Origin: Sinobaca qinghaiensis
GTDB taxonomy: Bacteria; Bacillota; Bacilli; Bacillales; Marinococcaceae
DNA length: 64,000 nt
Assembly (NCBI RefSeq): GCF_003610495.1
Contig: NZ_RAPK01000006.1
Span: 119,241-183,240, forward strand
Direction of reading: 5' to 3'
The position numbers were made by a program, and so were the translations under genes. This document shows positions 53,123 to 62,178 of the stretch, piece after piece. The notes below the pieces were generated by a model. That model was not told the DNA's origin. It ran no database searches and was given only the letters and a program-made list of their open reading frames with translations. How positions within the stretch are numbered: the first letter of the stretch is position 1; each line of letters starts with the position of its first letter.

Positions 53123-54094
53123 ATGGAAGAAAATCAGGAATACCGGGTATTATTGTATTATCATTACGTAAATGTTGAAGATCCGGAAACAAAAGCCGCT
53201 GCCCATTTGAACTACTGTAAGCATATCGGCTTGAAAGGCCGTATTTTTATTGCACCGGAAGGTATTAACGGTACCGTTTCCGGAACCGTCGAACAGACAG
53301 AAAAATATATCCGGGCTATGCGGCATGATGAACATTTCGCAGAAACCATTTTTAAAATAGATGAAACAGAAGGCCATGTATTTAAAAAAATGCATGTCCG
53401 TCCCAAACGGGAGCTGGTTTCCCTGCGGCTCGAAGATGATATTGATCCGAAAGAACAGACAGGGGACTATTTAAGCCCAAAGGAATTCTATGAAGCGATG
53501 CAGCGCGAAGATACAGTTGTATTGGATGCCCGTAACGACTATGAATACGATATCGGCCACTTTGAAGGCGCGGTGCGTCCGGATATTCGTTCCTTCCGGG
53601 AACTGCCGGAATGGATAGAAGAGAATAAAGAACAGTTTGAAGGAAAGCAGATTCTAACGTATTGTACCGGCGGTATCCGTTGTGAAAAATTCTCCGGCTG
53701 GCTGAAAGAAGAAGGCTTCGAAAATGTCTCCCAGCTTCATGGAGGCATTGTCACGTACGGAAAAGATGAAGAAGTAAAAGGTGCCGGCTGGAACGGTAAA
53801 TGCTATGTATTTGATGAACGCCTGAGTGTTCCCGTTAATCAGGTGGAGCATATTGTTGTAGGCCGCGATCACTTTGACGGTGAGCCGTGCGAACGCTACG
53901 TCAACTGTGGAAATCCCGAATGCAATAAGCAGATTCTCTGCTCGGAAGAAAACGAGGATAAATATATGAGGGGCTGCACGCATGAATGCCGCGTCACTCC
54001 AAGAAACCGTTACATTATCGAGAACAAGCTGTCCAAAGCGGAAGTCGATGAAAGACTTGAAGCGATACGCAGGGAAAAGATCCAGCACGCTTAG
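53123..54094 (+). CDS. trhO: tRNA uridine(34) hydroxylase TrhO (YceA/YbfQ, rhodanese family)
   Basis: 323 residues. An N-terminal acylphosphatase-like domain (about 1-95) contains [16 protein letters not shown]. The rhodanese domain (about 125-220) has the active Cys in [14 protein letters not shown] near 185. A C-terminal Cys-rich part follows ([12 protein letters not shown] and CTHECR). The enzyme makes 5-hydroxyuridine at the tRNA wobble position. The catalytic Cys is intact. It is single, with its terminator at 54109. Confidence 0.9.
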   Translation: MEENQEYRVLLYYHYVNVEDPETKAAAHLNYCKHIGLKGRIFIAPEGINGTVSGTVEQTEKYIRAMRHDEHFAETIFKIDETEGHVFKKMHVRPKRELVSLRLEDDIDPKEQTGDYLSPKEFYEAMQREDTVVLDARNDYEYDIGHFEGAVRPDIRSFRELPEWIEENKEQFEGKQILTYCTGGIRCEKFSGWLKEEGFENVSQLHGGIVTYGKDEEVKGAGWNGKCYVFDERLSVPVNQVEHIVVGRDHFDGEPCERYVNCGNPECNKQILCSEENEDKYMRGCTHECRVTPRNRYIIENKLSKAEVDERLEAIRREKIQHA

Positions 54095-54108
54095 GCTTAT
54101 AATCATAT

Positions 54109-54147
54109 AGCATGAAGCCGAGTCCGCCCGGCCTCATGCTTTCTTTA
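54109..54147 (+). terminator. Rho-independent terminator
   Basis: AGCATGAAGCCG pairs imperfectly with CGGCCTCATGCT, with TTTCTTT after it. Confidence 0.7.
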
Positions 54148-54178
54148 TATCATGTAAAACTACATAGGAGTGAAACAA

Positions 54179-54841
54179 ATGAACAAGGCGTCTAACCAGC
54201 AGGTCAAGCTGAAGCAGATGGATGAACAAATTAAGCAGTCGGACAGGCCGATTCCGGAAACTGTGCTGGAAACGGTAAGAAAGGTTTTTAATATGGACCT
54301 CAAAGAAATCTCTGATAGAGGAGAAGGCCGGCTGGAAGGGCGGTACAGCGACGCGGTAATGGAAGCAGTTGGAAAGCGCCGGCAGCCTATTTCCGATGCA
54401 GAGATTATGAACTTTCCAAAGTGGGAGGTGCTCAAAGACTGCCTGGAGCAGGAAGCAGCGCCTGATGGAGACAGCATACGGGAGTGGGTGGATGCGGTAT
54501 TTGGCATCAATCTCAAAGGCGTCGCATCACTGGAAGAGGCCAGAATTTCCGTTTATTCCAAAGGAATATGGGTGTCCCGCCAGCCGGAGGATTTAATTGT
54601 TATTGATTCAGGCAGAGGGGACATTGATGTGCATGTATACCCTTCTGAAACTTATATAAAAGCAGAAGCAACAACAGAGCTTCCTGTTTCCCTGCAGGAG
54701 GCGCTGCTCTCCCTGGGGTATACTCATATGAAAGAAACCGATTCGTTTTATTATAGAAATGAACATAACGAAAGTGTGCCTCCGTCTTTCAAAGGCCGGA
54801 CGATGGCTGTTATTTCGGAAGCCACCGCTTCTTTGGCATAA
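54179..54841 (+). CDS. Acidic cytosolic protein, unknown
   Basis: 220 residues from ATG 54179 with AGGAGTG upstream; GTG 54170 overlaps that site. The N-terminal part is helical and Gln/Lys/Asp-rich, and the C-terminal half has mixed strands (LIVIDSGRGDIDVHVYPSE). No signal peptide, membrane segment or recognised domain. A hairpin with GCCTCTGC arms follows at 54847-54867. Confidence 0.6.
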   Translation: MNKASNQQVKLKQMDEQIKQSDRPIPETVLETVRKVFNMDLKEISDRGEGRLEGRYSDAVMEAVGKRRQPISDAEIMNFPKWEVLKDCLEQEAAPDGDSIREWVDAVFGINLKGVASLEEARISVYSKGIWVSRQPEDLIVIDSGRGDIDVHVYPSETYIKAEATTELPVSLQEALLSLGYTHMKETDSFYYRNEHNESVPPSFKGRTMAVISEATASLA

Positions 54842-54846
54842 TAAAA

Positions 54847-54867
54847 GCCTCTGCACGTGGCAGAGGC
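54847..54867. terminator. Hairpin between convergent genes
   Basis: GCCTCTGC-ACGTG-GCAGAGGC has a TTTTATT tail on the minus strand, so it mainly ends the minus-strand gene at 54875. Confidence 0.6.
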
Positions 54868-54874
54868 GGAGATG

Positions 54875-55114
54875 TTATGCTTTTTCTACGATATAAGCTT
54901 TTTTCTCAATGTATTCTTTGCCGCCGATTTCTTTAGAGTGATCGAAGTATCCCTGTACTTCATGTATCACCTTAAATTGACGGTTGGGATCACTGAATAA
55001 ATAATTCTCATTTGTAGCGATCAGCGTAACGTGCGTATTTTCTACAAAGCTGTCCAGCTCTTTGGCTGTATAATTAGCTCCGATTTTTAGTGACTGTCCT
55101 GCCTGGCTTCCCAT
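54875..55114 (-). CDS. Small cytosolic protein, unknown
   Basis: 79 residues from ATG 55114, which has AAGGAGG eight bases before; the frame start at 55153 lacks this. The sequence (FVENTHVTLIATNENYLFSD, VIHEVQGYFDHS) suggests a small alpha/beta fold. No family was recognised. Confidence 0.55.
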   Translation of the reverse strand: MGSQAGQSLKIGANYTAKELDSFVENTHVTLIATNENYLFSDPNRQFKVIHEVQGYFDHSKEIGGKEYIEKKAYIVEKA

Positions 55115-55210
55115 GAAAAAATCCTCCTTATAATATCTTATACTGTTACGCATTACCCTTTTTCAAAAAAAATATGCAGATTTACCGGAATTTCTAGAAG
55201 GAGGAACACG

Positions 55211-55696
55211 ATGAATATAAGAAAAATGACCGAAGCAGATATACCGAAGGTACAGGAAACGGCAGAATCATCCTGGCGCGAAGCCTATGAAGGGCTGATC
55301 GAAAAAGATGCGCAGGACCGCTTTCTCGAGTACGCGTATTCGAGCCAGATGCTGAAGATGAGACTTAAGAGGTCAGTGTTTTTCGTGGCGGAAGAAGAAG
55401 ATGTAGTTTCCGGATTTATTAATGTTACCTATCCAAACGGAGACCGGGAAAGCGTCCTGGCCGCTCTGTATGTGCGTCCTGAATATCAGCGCATGGGTAC
55501 TGGGGAAGCATTGTTCAGAGCGTGTTTTGACGTGCTCGAAGAGGCGGATGTGCTTACCTTAAACGTGGAGGCTGAAAACGAAAAAGGAACAGCTTTTTAC
55601 AAAAAGCATGGGTTTGTGGAAGTAGAAAGAATGGAAGAGACGATAGGAGAAGACACGTTTCAGTCCATTCTTATGAAAAAATCCTTTCTTTCTTAA
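55211..55696 (+). CDS. GNAT-family N-acetyltransferase
   Basis: 161 residues. The acetyl-CoA loop RPEYQRMGTGEALFRA lies near 95, the strand LTLNVEAENEKGTAFYKKHG near 120, and the C-terminal motif is GFVEVERME. AGAAGGAGG precedes the ATG. The substrate is unknown; the fold resembles small-molecule or RimI-like acetyltransferases. Confidence 0.82.
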   Translation: MNIRKMTEADIPKVQETAESSWREAYEGLIEKDAQDRFLEYAYSSQMLKMRLKRSVFFVAEEEDVVSGFINVTYPNGDRESVLAALYVRPEYQRMGTGEALFRACFDVLEEADVLTLNVEAENEKGTAFYKKHGFVEVERMEETIGEDTFQSILMKKSFLS

Positions 55697-55814
55697 ATAA
55701 TGGCCAGCAGAGCCTGGAGGAAGAAATGAAATGCGAATTCAGGCAGTTTCCTGCATAACCCGCTTTTTCTTCGGGAAAGAGAAAGCAAACGGATAAATGG
55801 AAGGAGCGGTCTTT

Positions 55815-56801
55815 ATGTATATATTTTCTGAAGAAGAGATCCGCAGCTGTATCAAGCTTGATAAACAAACGCTTAGCGTGATTGAAGAAGGATTTGAAAA
55901 ACTCGATAACGGAGAAGTAACGATGCCGCCTGTGCTTCGGGTGGATATTCCTGAAAATAACGGAGAAGTGGACGTAAAAACAGCATACGTAAAAGGATGG
56001 AGCCAATTTGCTTTAAAAGCTTCCTCCGGCTTTTTCAATAATCCTGAAAAAGGGCTTCCCAGCCTGAGCGGGATGATGCTGTTATTCAGCACAGAAACGG
56101 GCATCCTGGACGCTTTTCTTCAGGACAATGGCTATTTAACGGATGTTCGGACAGCATTAGCCGGGGCTGCCGCTTCTAAATATCTGGCTCAAGAAGGACC
56201 GGTTCGTGCCGGAATCATTGGCACTGGAGCCCAGGCCAGGTTTCAGCTCCGCGCCCTGGCTCTTGTCCGGGATATTGAAGAAGTGCGCGTTTATGGACGC
56301 CGCGAAGAGCGGGTACAGGCCTACATCGGAGAAATGGAAGAGGAGCTGAAGGTGCCGGTAAAAGCTGCTTCTTCTATTGAAGAGACCGTGCAGCATAGCA
56401 ATGTAGTTATTACGACGACCCCCTCCAAAACGCCGCTTATAAAAAAAGAATGGCTTCATCGGGGGCTTCACATTACGGCGATGGGGTCAGATGCAGAAGA
56501 AAAAAATGAAATAGCGCCGGACGCCCTGGCTGCAGCAGATATAAAGGTTTGCGATTCCAAAGCGCAGGTCTTTCGCCTTGGCGAGTTCCACCATGCAGAA
56601 TCCGCCGGCCTGCTGGCGCCTGATGACCCTTCCATAGTAGAACTTGGCACGATTATCAATGAAAAAACGCCGGGCCGTACTTCTTCCGATCAGGTAACCA
56701 TCTGCGATTTGACAGGCACAGGGGTTCAGGATACGGCTATTGCCGTGCAGGCCTTTAAAAAGCTCCGTACGGAAAATAAGGGGACTGTATTTGGAGAGTA
56801 G
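55815..56801 (+). CDS. Ornithine cyclodeaminase / mu-crystallin family protein
   Basis: 328 residues from ATG 55815, with AAGGAG eight bases upstream. The NAD motif GIIGTGAQARFQLRAL lies near 133. FALKASSGFFNNP is the substrate/product region, and the catalytic Asp is expected in the conserved GSDAEEKNEI near 220. The family covers ornithine cyclodeaminase, EutC/DoeD-type ectoine catabolism enzymes and ketimine reductases. The exact activity here cannot be decided. It stands alone, without ectoine genes nearby. Confidence 0.82.
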   Translation: MYIFSEEEIRSCIKLDKQTLSVIEEGFEKLDNGEVTMPPVLRVDIPENNGEVDVKTAYVKGWSQFALKASSGFFNNPEKGLPSLSGMMLLFSTETGILDAFLQDNGYLTDVRTALAGAAASKYLAQEGPVRAGIIGTGAQARFQLRALALVRDIEEVRVYGRREERVQAYIGEMEEELKVPVKAASSIEETVQHSNVVITTTPSKTPLIKKEWLHRGLHITAMGSDAEEKNEIAPDALAAADIKVCDSKAQVFRLGEFHHAESAGLLAPDDPSIVELGTIINEKTPGRTSSDQVTICDLTGTGVQDTAIAVQAFKKLRTENKGTVFGE

Positions 56802-56963
56802 AACCACGCAGGATGCGATGTCAGCCGATGTCGCATCTTTTTACGCATCCGCCCCGGAAAAGCAGGGGCCGTTTTTTGATTGTGCTTGCAACGCCAGTAG
56901 TGACACGCTACACTTTATCATATTGGACAATAAGACAGAACAGCAGAAGAGGGGAGGAGAGCA

Positions 56964-57401
56964 ATGGAACCCAGCGCCAAAACACCAGTGAACGTAGAAA
57001 TGGTCACAAAAATAACCCAGGATGGGGAAAAGGATGAAATCCGCCTTTCCGCCAAAGGCAGTCTCGTTCACAAAAACGAGTGGGTATACGTATTATTTAC
57101 TGAAAAGCTGGAGGAGATGGGCGAAGTCAACACTACGCTTAAAATAGGGGATTCAGAAATGCTGATTCTCCGGTCCGGATCTGTTTCGATGCGCCAGGTA
57201 TATATCTACGGGCAGATGACAGAAGGCACATACGAAATGCCTTTTGGAAAAATGGCCACAGAAGTACAGACCCATCACCTTGCGGCTTTATGGGAGGATA
57301 ACGGCCGCTCAGGCAGGATACAGTTCGGCTATGACCTCAAGCTGCAGGGAGAAGAAGCAGGCAGGTACGACATAACAATTGCGATAGAGGAGGAAAAATA
57401 A
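56964..57401 (+). CDS. ywiB: YwiB (DUF1934) family protein
   Basis: 145 residues of the calycin-like beta-barrel family found before argS in Bacilli. [18 protein letters not shown] near the start and [12 protein letters not shown] near 90 are the family marks. GGGGAGAG precedes the ATG. It lies four bases before argS, the conserved order in B. subtilis. Function is unknown. Confidence 0.87.
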   Translation: MEPSAKTPVNVEMVTKITQDGEKDEIRLSAKGSLVHKNEWVYVLFTEKLEEMGEVNTTLKIGDSEMLILRSGSVSMRQVYIYGQMTEGTYEMPFGKMATEVQTHHLAALWEDNGRSGRIQFGYDLKLQGEEAGRYDITIAIEEEK

Positions 57402-57405
57402 GTAC

Positions 57406-59076
57406 ATGAACATTGCAGAACAAATGAAAAACACACTAAAAACAGAAATTATAAAAGCCGTTGAAAAAGCCGGTCTGGCTTCCGGGGAAGAGATCCCTGA
57501 GGTAGTGCTGGAAACGCCGAAGGATAAGGCACACGGGGATTTTGCCACTAATATGGCAATGAAGCTGGCAAAGATCGCCAAAAAACCTCCACGCCAAATC
57601 GCAGAAAATCTGGCAGCCCAAATAGATAAAGACGCTGCTTCCATCAAAACGATAGACATTGCAGGACCAGGATTTATTAACTTCTTCCTCGATAACAGCT
57701 ACCTAAAAGACATTATTCCGGCTGTGCTTCAGGAAAGAGAAGAATACGGCTGGACCAACCATGGTAATGGCAAAAAGGTGCAGGTGGAATTTGTTTCTGC
57801 CAATCCGACAGGGGATCTTCATCTCGGCCATGCACGCGGAGCGGCTGTTGGTGACTCGATCTGCAATATCCTCGCTAAAGCAGGCTATGACGTGTCCAGA
57901 GAATATTATATTAACGACGCCGGAAATCAGATTAACAACCTTGCTTATTCGATCGAAGCACGTTACCTGGAAGCGCTGGGCATGGAAAGCAAAATGCCGG
58001 AAGGCGGCTATCAGGGAGCGGATGTAAAAGGTTTCGGCGAAGACCTTGCAAAAGAACACGGCGATAAATACATCAGCATTGATGAAGCCGAAAGACTCGC
58101 CTTTTTCAGGGAGTACGGCCTGAAGCGCGAAATGGAAAAGCTGAAAGAGGCCCTTCAGGAGTTCCGGGTGGAGTTTGACGTCTGGTTTTCCGAGACCTCT
58201 CTTTATGAAAGCGGGAAGGTACAAGCGGCTCTTGAGTTCCTTAAAGAGAAAGGCGAAACTTATGAAGAAGGCGGTGCTGTATGGTTCCGTTCGACGGAAT
58301 ATGGGGACGATAAGGACCGGGTTCTTGTGAAAAATGATGGCAGCTTTACCTATCTTCTGCCGGATATTTCTTATCATAATAATAAGTTTGAACGCGGATT
58401 TGAACAGCTGATCAACGTGTGGGGCGCCGATCATCACGGCTATATACCGAGAATGCGTGCTGCTGTGCAGGCGCTCGGATACGACAAAGATCAGCTTGCT
58501 GTAGAGATTATTCAAATGGTAAACCTTTATGAAAACGGCGAACGGATTAAAATGAGTAAAAGAACAGGAAAAGCCGTAACGCTTAAGGATTTAATGGAAG
58601 AGGTAGGAATAGATGCAACACGTTATTTCTTTGCGATGAGAAGCCCGGACACTCATCTTGATTTTGATTTGAGCCTGGCTAAATCAGAATCCAATGAAAA
58701 TCCAGTGTACTATTCTCAATATGCCCATGCCAGAATTTCAAGTATTCTTCGTTCCGCCGAGCAGAAAGGTATTCCATATAATCCCGAAGCGGAGATTGAA
58801 GAAATCGGCACCGAAAAAGAGATGGAGCTTCTAAAGAAAATCGGGGAGTTTCCAGAGACGGTGGTGTTTGCAGCGGAAAAGCGTGCGCCGCACCGGATTA
58901 CCAACTACCTGCATGAACTGGCCTCTGCCTTCCACAGCTTCTATAATGCAAACCGCGTTGTGGATCCGGAAAACGTACCGCTTTCCCAGGCGCGCATGAA
59001 GCTGGCGGCTTCCGCACAGTATGCACTTAAAAACGGGATGACGCTGATTGGCGTACATGCTCCCGAAGAAATGTAA
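57406..59076 (+). CDS. argS: Arginyl-tRNA synthetase
   Basis: 556-residue class I synthetase. The Arg-N domain (about 1-85) recognises the tRNA D-loop. [20 protein letters not shown] carries HLGH (HIGH) near 139. [10 protein letters not shown] carries the KMSK loop near 382. A DALR anticodon-binding domain ends the protein. GGAGGAAAA precedes the ATG. It is co-transcribed with ywiB and followed by a terminator. Confidence 0.95.
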   Translation: MNIAEQMKNTLKTEIIKAVEKAGLASGEEIPEVVLETPKDKAHGDFATNMAMKLAKIAKKPPRQIAENLAAQIDKDAASIKTIDIAGPGFINFFLDNSYLKDIIPAVLQEREEYGWTNHGNGKKVQVEFVSANPTGDLHLGHARGAAVGDSICNILAKAGYDVSREYYINDAGNQINNLAYSIEARYLEALGMESKMPEGGYQGADVKGFGEDLAKEHGDKYISIDEAERLAFFREYGLKREMEKLKEALQEFRVEFDVWFSETSLYESGKVQAALEFLKEKGETYEEGGAVWFRSTEYGDDKDRVLVKNDGSFTYLLPDISYHNNKFERGFEQLINVWGADHHGYIPRMRAAVQALGYDKDQLAVEIIQMVNLYENGERIKMSKRTGKAVTLKDLMEEVGIDATRYFFAMRSPDTHLDFDLSLAKSESNENPVYYSQYAHARISSILRSAEQKGIPYNPEAEIEEIGTEKEMELLKKIGEFPETVVFAAEKRAPHRITNYLHELASAFHSFYNANRVVDPENVPLSQARMKLAASAQYALKNGMTLIGVHAPEEM

Positions 59077-59114
59077 AACAAAACAGCTATCCTTTTTCTT
59101 TTCGGACAGCCTTA

Positions 59115-59154
59115 AAATTCCAGTTATCCATTCGTGATAACTGGAATTTTTTTA
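59115..59154. terminator. Terminator of ywiB-argS
   Basis: AAATTCCAGTTATC pairs with GATAACTGGAATTT around CATTC-G, with T7 after it. It touches the end of the convergent gene. Confidence 0.85.
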
Positions 59155-59493
59155 TTGCTGGCGGAATCGTTTGAGAATGGGCAGCTTCCAGAAAAAAGAG
59201 CGGGCCGGTTTTTTCTCAGGTTCCTGCTGCTCCTGGTATGTTTCAAAAAATAAATCTTTAACAGGGGTCGACGGCGGTACAGGCGGATCAAGTGTTACGA
59301 TATCGCCTTCTGTCATATGAATCAGTTCCGTGTGGCATTCGGGCAGCTCTTTTACGAGATCGGCCTGGAAAGCAAGCGCCCGCTGCAAAGTGGGAAATGA
59401 TGCTTCCAGCATACCGGTTTCTTCTTCTGCTGACGAAGACTGCTCTGCTGTTGTTTCAATCAAAATTACCTTATAGTGAGAGGCCATAGCCAT
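59152..59493 (-). CDS. Small cytosolic protein, unknown
   Basis: 114 residues from ATG 59493 (AAAGGCAGGA before it); ATG 59487 is an alternative. YKVILIETTAEQSS opens a likely beta-alpha fold and FPTLQRALAFQADLVKEL follows. The tail is basic (FFWKLPILKRFRQQ). No family was recognised. It is divergent from chrA. Confidence 0.5.
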   Translation of the reverse strand: MAMASHYKVILIETTAEQSSSAEEETGMLEASFPTLQRALAFQADLVKELPECHTELIHMTEGDIVTLDPPVPPSTPVKDLFFETYQEQQEPEKKPARSFFWKLPILKRFRQQ

Positions 59494-59670
59494 TCCTGCC
59501 TTTCTGGTAAATAAAAAGCCATTTTTCATACAATACCCGTAAAAGCAGAGCGGTAAGCCGATCGTCCCTTTTCGGATTTTATTTAGATTTTATTACAATA
59601 AGCGCAGGCCATACAGATGGGTTTTTATTTATGATACATTGAAAAAAGTAAAAAAACAGGGGGAGATGAG

Positions 59671-60843
59671 ATGAGAGAAAGAGAAACGAACCTGCTGTCT
59701 ATATTTATGATTTCGCTTCGGCTCGGTTTGACTTCATTTGGAGGGCCGATTGCCCACCTGGCTTTTTTCAGGCAGGAATACGTGGAGCGGAGACGCTGGC
59801 TTAAAGAAAAAGAATACGCCGATCTTGTTGCGCTGGCACAATTCATTCCCGGGCCGGCGAGCAGTCAGGTCGGAATGGGAATAGGGCTCCTGCGGGGCGG
59901 CCTGTTAGGGGCATTTATCTCCTTTCTCGGGTTTACACTGCCTTCTGTAGTGGTGCTCATGGTGTTTGCTCTTGCTCTGCAGAGCTACGGCCTGACAGAT
60001 GCCGGCTGGATTCAGGGATTAAAAGTAGTCGCCGTAGCGATTGTAGCGCAGGCGTTGATTGGAATGGGGAGAAATCTGGCGCCGGATCGGAATCGGGCAA
60101 CGATAGCTGTACTGACGATTATCGTGCTGCTTGTCTGGCAGACAGTATTCAGCCAGGTTGTTTTAATTGCAGCAGCAGGTGCTGCCGGTTACATATTATA
60201 TAAAGGAAAAGCAAATGAAAGCACAACGCCTATGCCGGTTCCCTTATCGAAAAAAACCGGTGCCGGCTTTCTGGCCGTATTCACAGGTCTGCTGGTGATA
60301 CTGCCGCTTCTGCGCCCGGTGGTGAACACATGGTGGTTTGACATGTGGGACAGCTTCTACCGGGCCGGAGCGCTTGTGTTCGGAGGCGGCCACGTCGTGC
60401 TGCCACTGTTGGAAAGAGAAGTCGTTCCAGCTGGGCTTGTGACTGCTGATGAATTTCTGGCAGGGTATGGAATGGCTCAGGCGGTACCGGGTCCGCTGTT
60501 TACCTTTGCTTCTTATCTAGGCACCGCAGCATCCGGTATCCCCGGCGGCATCATGGCCACAGCGGCTATTTTTCTGCCTGCTTTTCTGCTGATTGCCGGA
60601 GTGCTTCCGTTTTGGAACACAGCGAGGCAGAATCGCTCCATGCAGGGAGCCCTGTACGGGATTAATGCATGTGTAGTAGGTATTTTAGCGGCCGCTTTTT
60701 ATGATCCTATTTTCACAAGTGCCGTCCAGAGCTCTATAGAAGCGGCCCTGGCCGTGCTGCTGTTCGGACTTTTGGTTTTCTGGAAAGCGAAACCGTGGGT
60801 CGTCGTACTTACAGGGGCGCTGCTCGGCCAATTATTATTATAG
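59671..60843 (+). CDS. chrA: ChrA-family chromate/anion transporter (long-chain form)
   Basis: 390 residues with two homologous CHR domains. The first has LTSFGGPIAHLAFFRQEYVE and FIPGPASSQVGMGIG, and the second FGGGHVVLPLLEREVV and AVPGPLFTFASYLG. Long-chain ChrA proteins export chromate; some homologs may move sulfate. GGGGGAGATG precedes the ATG. A phosphatase-like frame follows 15 bases later and may share the transcript. Confidence 0.9.
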   Translation: MRERETNLLSIFMISLRLGLTSFGGPIAHLAFFRQEYVERRRWLKEKEYADLVALAQFIPGPASSQVGMGIGLLRGGLLGAFISFLGFTLPSVVVLMVFALALQSYGLTDAGWIQGLKVVAVAIVAQALIGMGRNLAPDRNRATIAVLTIIVLLVWQTVFSQVVLIAAAGAAGYILYKGKANESTTPMPVPLSKKTGAGFLAVFTGLLVILPLLRPVVNTWWFDMWDSFYRAGALVFGGGHVVLPLLEREVVPAGLVTADEFLAGYGMAQAVPGPLFTFASYLGTAASGIPGGIMATAAIFLPAFLLIAGVLPFWNTARQNRSMQGALYGINACVVGILAAAFYDPIFTSAVQSSIEAALAVLLFGLLVFWKAKPWVVVLTGALLGQLLL

Positions 60844-60858
60844 AAAAGAGGGAAATGA

Positions 60859-61281
60859 ATGACGGCAGGACACGTTTTTGAAAAATTATTTTTGTGTGGC
60901 GAAACAGAAGCCGCAGAAGCGGCTCAGCAGATGAGTCCGGACTACGTGATCGATCTGCGGGCGGAAGCAGAACAGCCGCTGCAGGGAGCGGTTTCCAAAG
61001 AAGGAACGGTTTCTTTTGCGCTTATAAACGGCGGGCCGACCCCTCTTGATGAAATGAAGCGGGCCATTGCTTTTACAGCAGAAGCAGTAAAAAATAATAA
61101 AAGCGCGGTTCTTCACTGAAAAGGCGGAAAAAGCCGCACAGGTAGTGTGGCCGCAGGCGTATTACTGGAACTGGGCATTGCAGAAAAAGTAGAAGAAGCA
61201 GAAGCACTTGTAAGACAGGCCAGGTCAGAAGCGGTTTTGGACAGGCATGCAAGAGAAGCGCTGGAAAAGCTTTATAAGTAA
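60859..61281 (+). CDS. Tyrosine/dual-specificity phosphatase frame with TGA at the catalytic Cys (candidate selenoprotein)
   Basis: The frame from ATG 60859 (GAGGGAAATG region before it) covers 140 residues if TGA at 61117-61119 is read as an amino acid. Before it come VIDLRAE (P-loop phosphatase strand) and NNKSAVLH. After it the frame continues KGGKSRTGSVAAGVLLELG and ends with TAA at 61279. With Cys or Sec at residue 87 this is H-C/U-x5-R-T-G, the complete phosphatase P-loop. A hairpin with an AGGUA loop starts 13 bases after TGA. If TGA means stop, the product is 86 residues, dead, and the gene is a fresh pseudogene. Both readings are open. Confidence 0.6.
61117..61151 (+). other. UGA codon with SECIS-like hairpin
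   Basis: TGA at 61117-61119 is followed by GCCGCAC (61133-61139) pairing with GTGTGGC (61145-61151), seven pairs including one G-U. The loop AGGTA lies 20 bases from TGA. The E. coli fdhF SECIS has an AGGUCU loop 17 bases from UGA, so loop and distance are comparable. Not a database-supported SECIS. Confidence 0.45.
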
Positions 61282-61319
61282 CAACAGGGGATCGGCTGAA
61301 GAGCCGGTCCCCTGTTGTT
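61281..61319. terminator. Long hairpin between convergent genes
   Basis: ACAACAGGGG pairs with CCCCTGTTGT and an inner CGGCT/AGCCG stem. The hairpin includes the stops of both flanking genes. There is no clear U tract, so its strength as a terminator is uncertain. Confidence 0.55.
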
Positions 61320-61485
61320 ATCGGTTGGACATAAATTTAATCATTTCCGCCAGATCGCCCAGAATTTTTTCGAGCCGTTCAATTCTTTTTTCAAACCGCA
61401 TCAGCAGGTAAACAGAAATCATAATCGGAAAACCGAAGTTGGCCACCAGATGAATGAACATGGGAATATCATACAGGGTGCCCAT
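61318..61485 (-). CDS. yvrJ: YvrJ family small protein
   Basis: 55 residues. One membrane helix (FPIMISVYLLMRF) preceded by HLVANFG is the YvrJ signature. The short charged coil EKRIERLEKILGDLAEMIKF follows. AAAGGAC precedes the ATG at 61485, which lies inside the end of the SigO-like gene (17-base overlap). In B. subtilis yvrJ sits in the SigO regulon next to sigO-rsoA, so the context agrees. Confidence 0.7.
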   Translation of the reverse strand: MGTLYDIPMFIHLVANFGFPIMISVYLLMRFEKRIERLEKILGDLAEMIKFMSNR

Positions 61486-62104
61486 ATGAAGTCCTTTCCA
61501 GACAGATTTTAAGCTTCTTTAACGCCTGACGATTAATTTTGGAGACACCCTGCTGGGTAATATGGAGATGCGCGGCGGCTTCTTTTGTCGTTAATCCTTT
61601 ATCGTACAAAAGCTGGAGCACTTCGATCTGTCTGGGGGTCAGGAACGAAAGTCCTTCATACAGCTCTTTGTTTTCTATTTTTTTCTCGAGATGCACTTCT
61701 TTCTCGGTTACCTGCGTTTCCAAAGAAAGACCTTCTTTGACAGCAGTATGGGAAAGAAAGCTTTCGTCATAGTCGTTTCTCCCGTCATGATAAACGTGTT
61801 TGTCTGTATATCTTCGCTGTTTTTTATCAAATTGAACGGCTTCCCAGCGAATCGTTTTACTGACATACTGAAGCAGACGAATACTGCTCAGAAAAGAGTG
61901 AAAGGCGCGGTCGAGTGCTTCTTTAGCTTCAGATGAAGGATGACAGGCATACTCGGCCAGAAGCTGCCGGTGGGAATTTTCCTCCAGAAACGATTGAATA
62001 AGCGGATGATCCAGCACGGCATGCTGATTTTTCAAATAGGTTTCCATGGCAGGGCAGGGACAATGTTCATTTACGGTGAGGTCTTTCATAAACTGGCAGG
62101 TCAT
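61469..62104 (-). CDS. SigO (YvrI)-like sigma factor, paralog B
   Basis: 211 residues. Region 4-type helix-turn-helix at the C-terminus: LTPRQIEVLQLLYDKGLTTK and LHITQQGVSKINRQALKKL. The middle motif AVQFDKKQRRYT near 90 equals that of paralog A. The N-terminus has a Cys-Pro-Cys-Pro stretch (EHCPCPAMETYL), a possible metal or redox site. AAGGAGG precedes the ATG. A YvrJ gene follows but no RsoA-like gene, so it may share the RsoA encoded at 34536 or act alone. It shares an upstream motif with paralog A. Confidence 0.68.
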   Translation of the reverse strand: MTCQFMKDLTVNEHCPCPAMETYLKNQHAVLDHPLIQSFLEENSHRQLLAEYACHPSSEAKEALDRAFHSFLSSIRLLQYVSKTIRWEAVQFDKKQRRYTDKHVYHDGRNDYDESFLSHTAVKEGLSLETQVTEKEVHLEKKIENKELYEGLSFLTPRQIEVLQLLYDKGLTTKEAAAHLHITQQGVSKINRQALKKLKICLERTSYGHPV

Positions 62105-62140
62105 GTTGTTCCCCTCCTTACTCTATAAAGGGGGAAAATA

Positions 62141-62174
62141 GAAAAAATAACAACCAAAATAAGAACACTTGTTC
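62141..62174 (-). promoter_or_regulatory. Shared motif upstream of SigO-like paralog B
   Basis: On the minus strand GAACAAGTGTTC is followed by TTATTTTGGTTGTT and a T run. It matches the motif at 35446-35478 in order and spacing. It ends 37 bases before the start codon. Likely an autoregulated promoter. Confidence 0.55.
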
Positions 62175-62178
62175 GTTT

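Noticed and set aside
55729-55760. Ten-codon frame with GGAGGAAGAA ribosome-like site between the GNAT and cyclodeaminase genes
   Set aside because: Too short to separate from chance, and no attenuator structure was evident.
57703-58515. 270-residue minus-strand open frame
   Set aside because: Antisense to argS. Length arises from codon bias; argS has HIGH and KMSK motifs.
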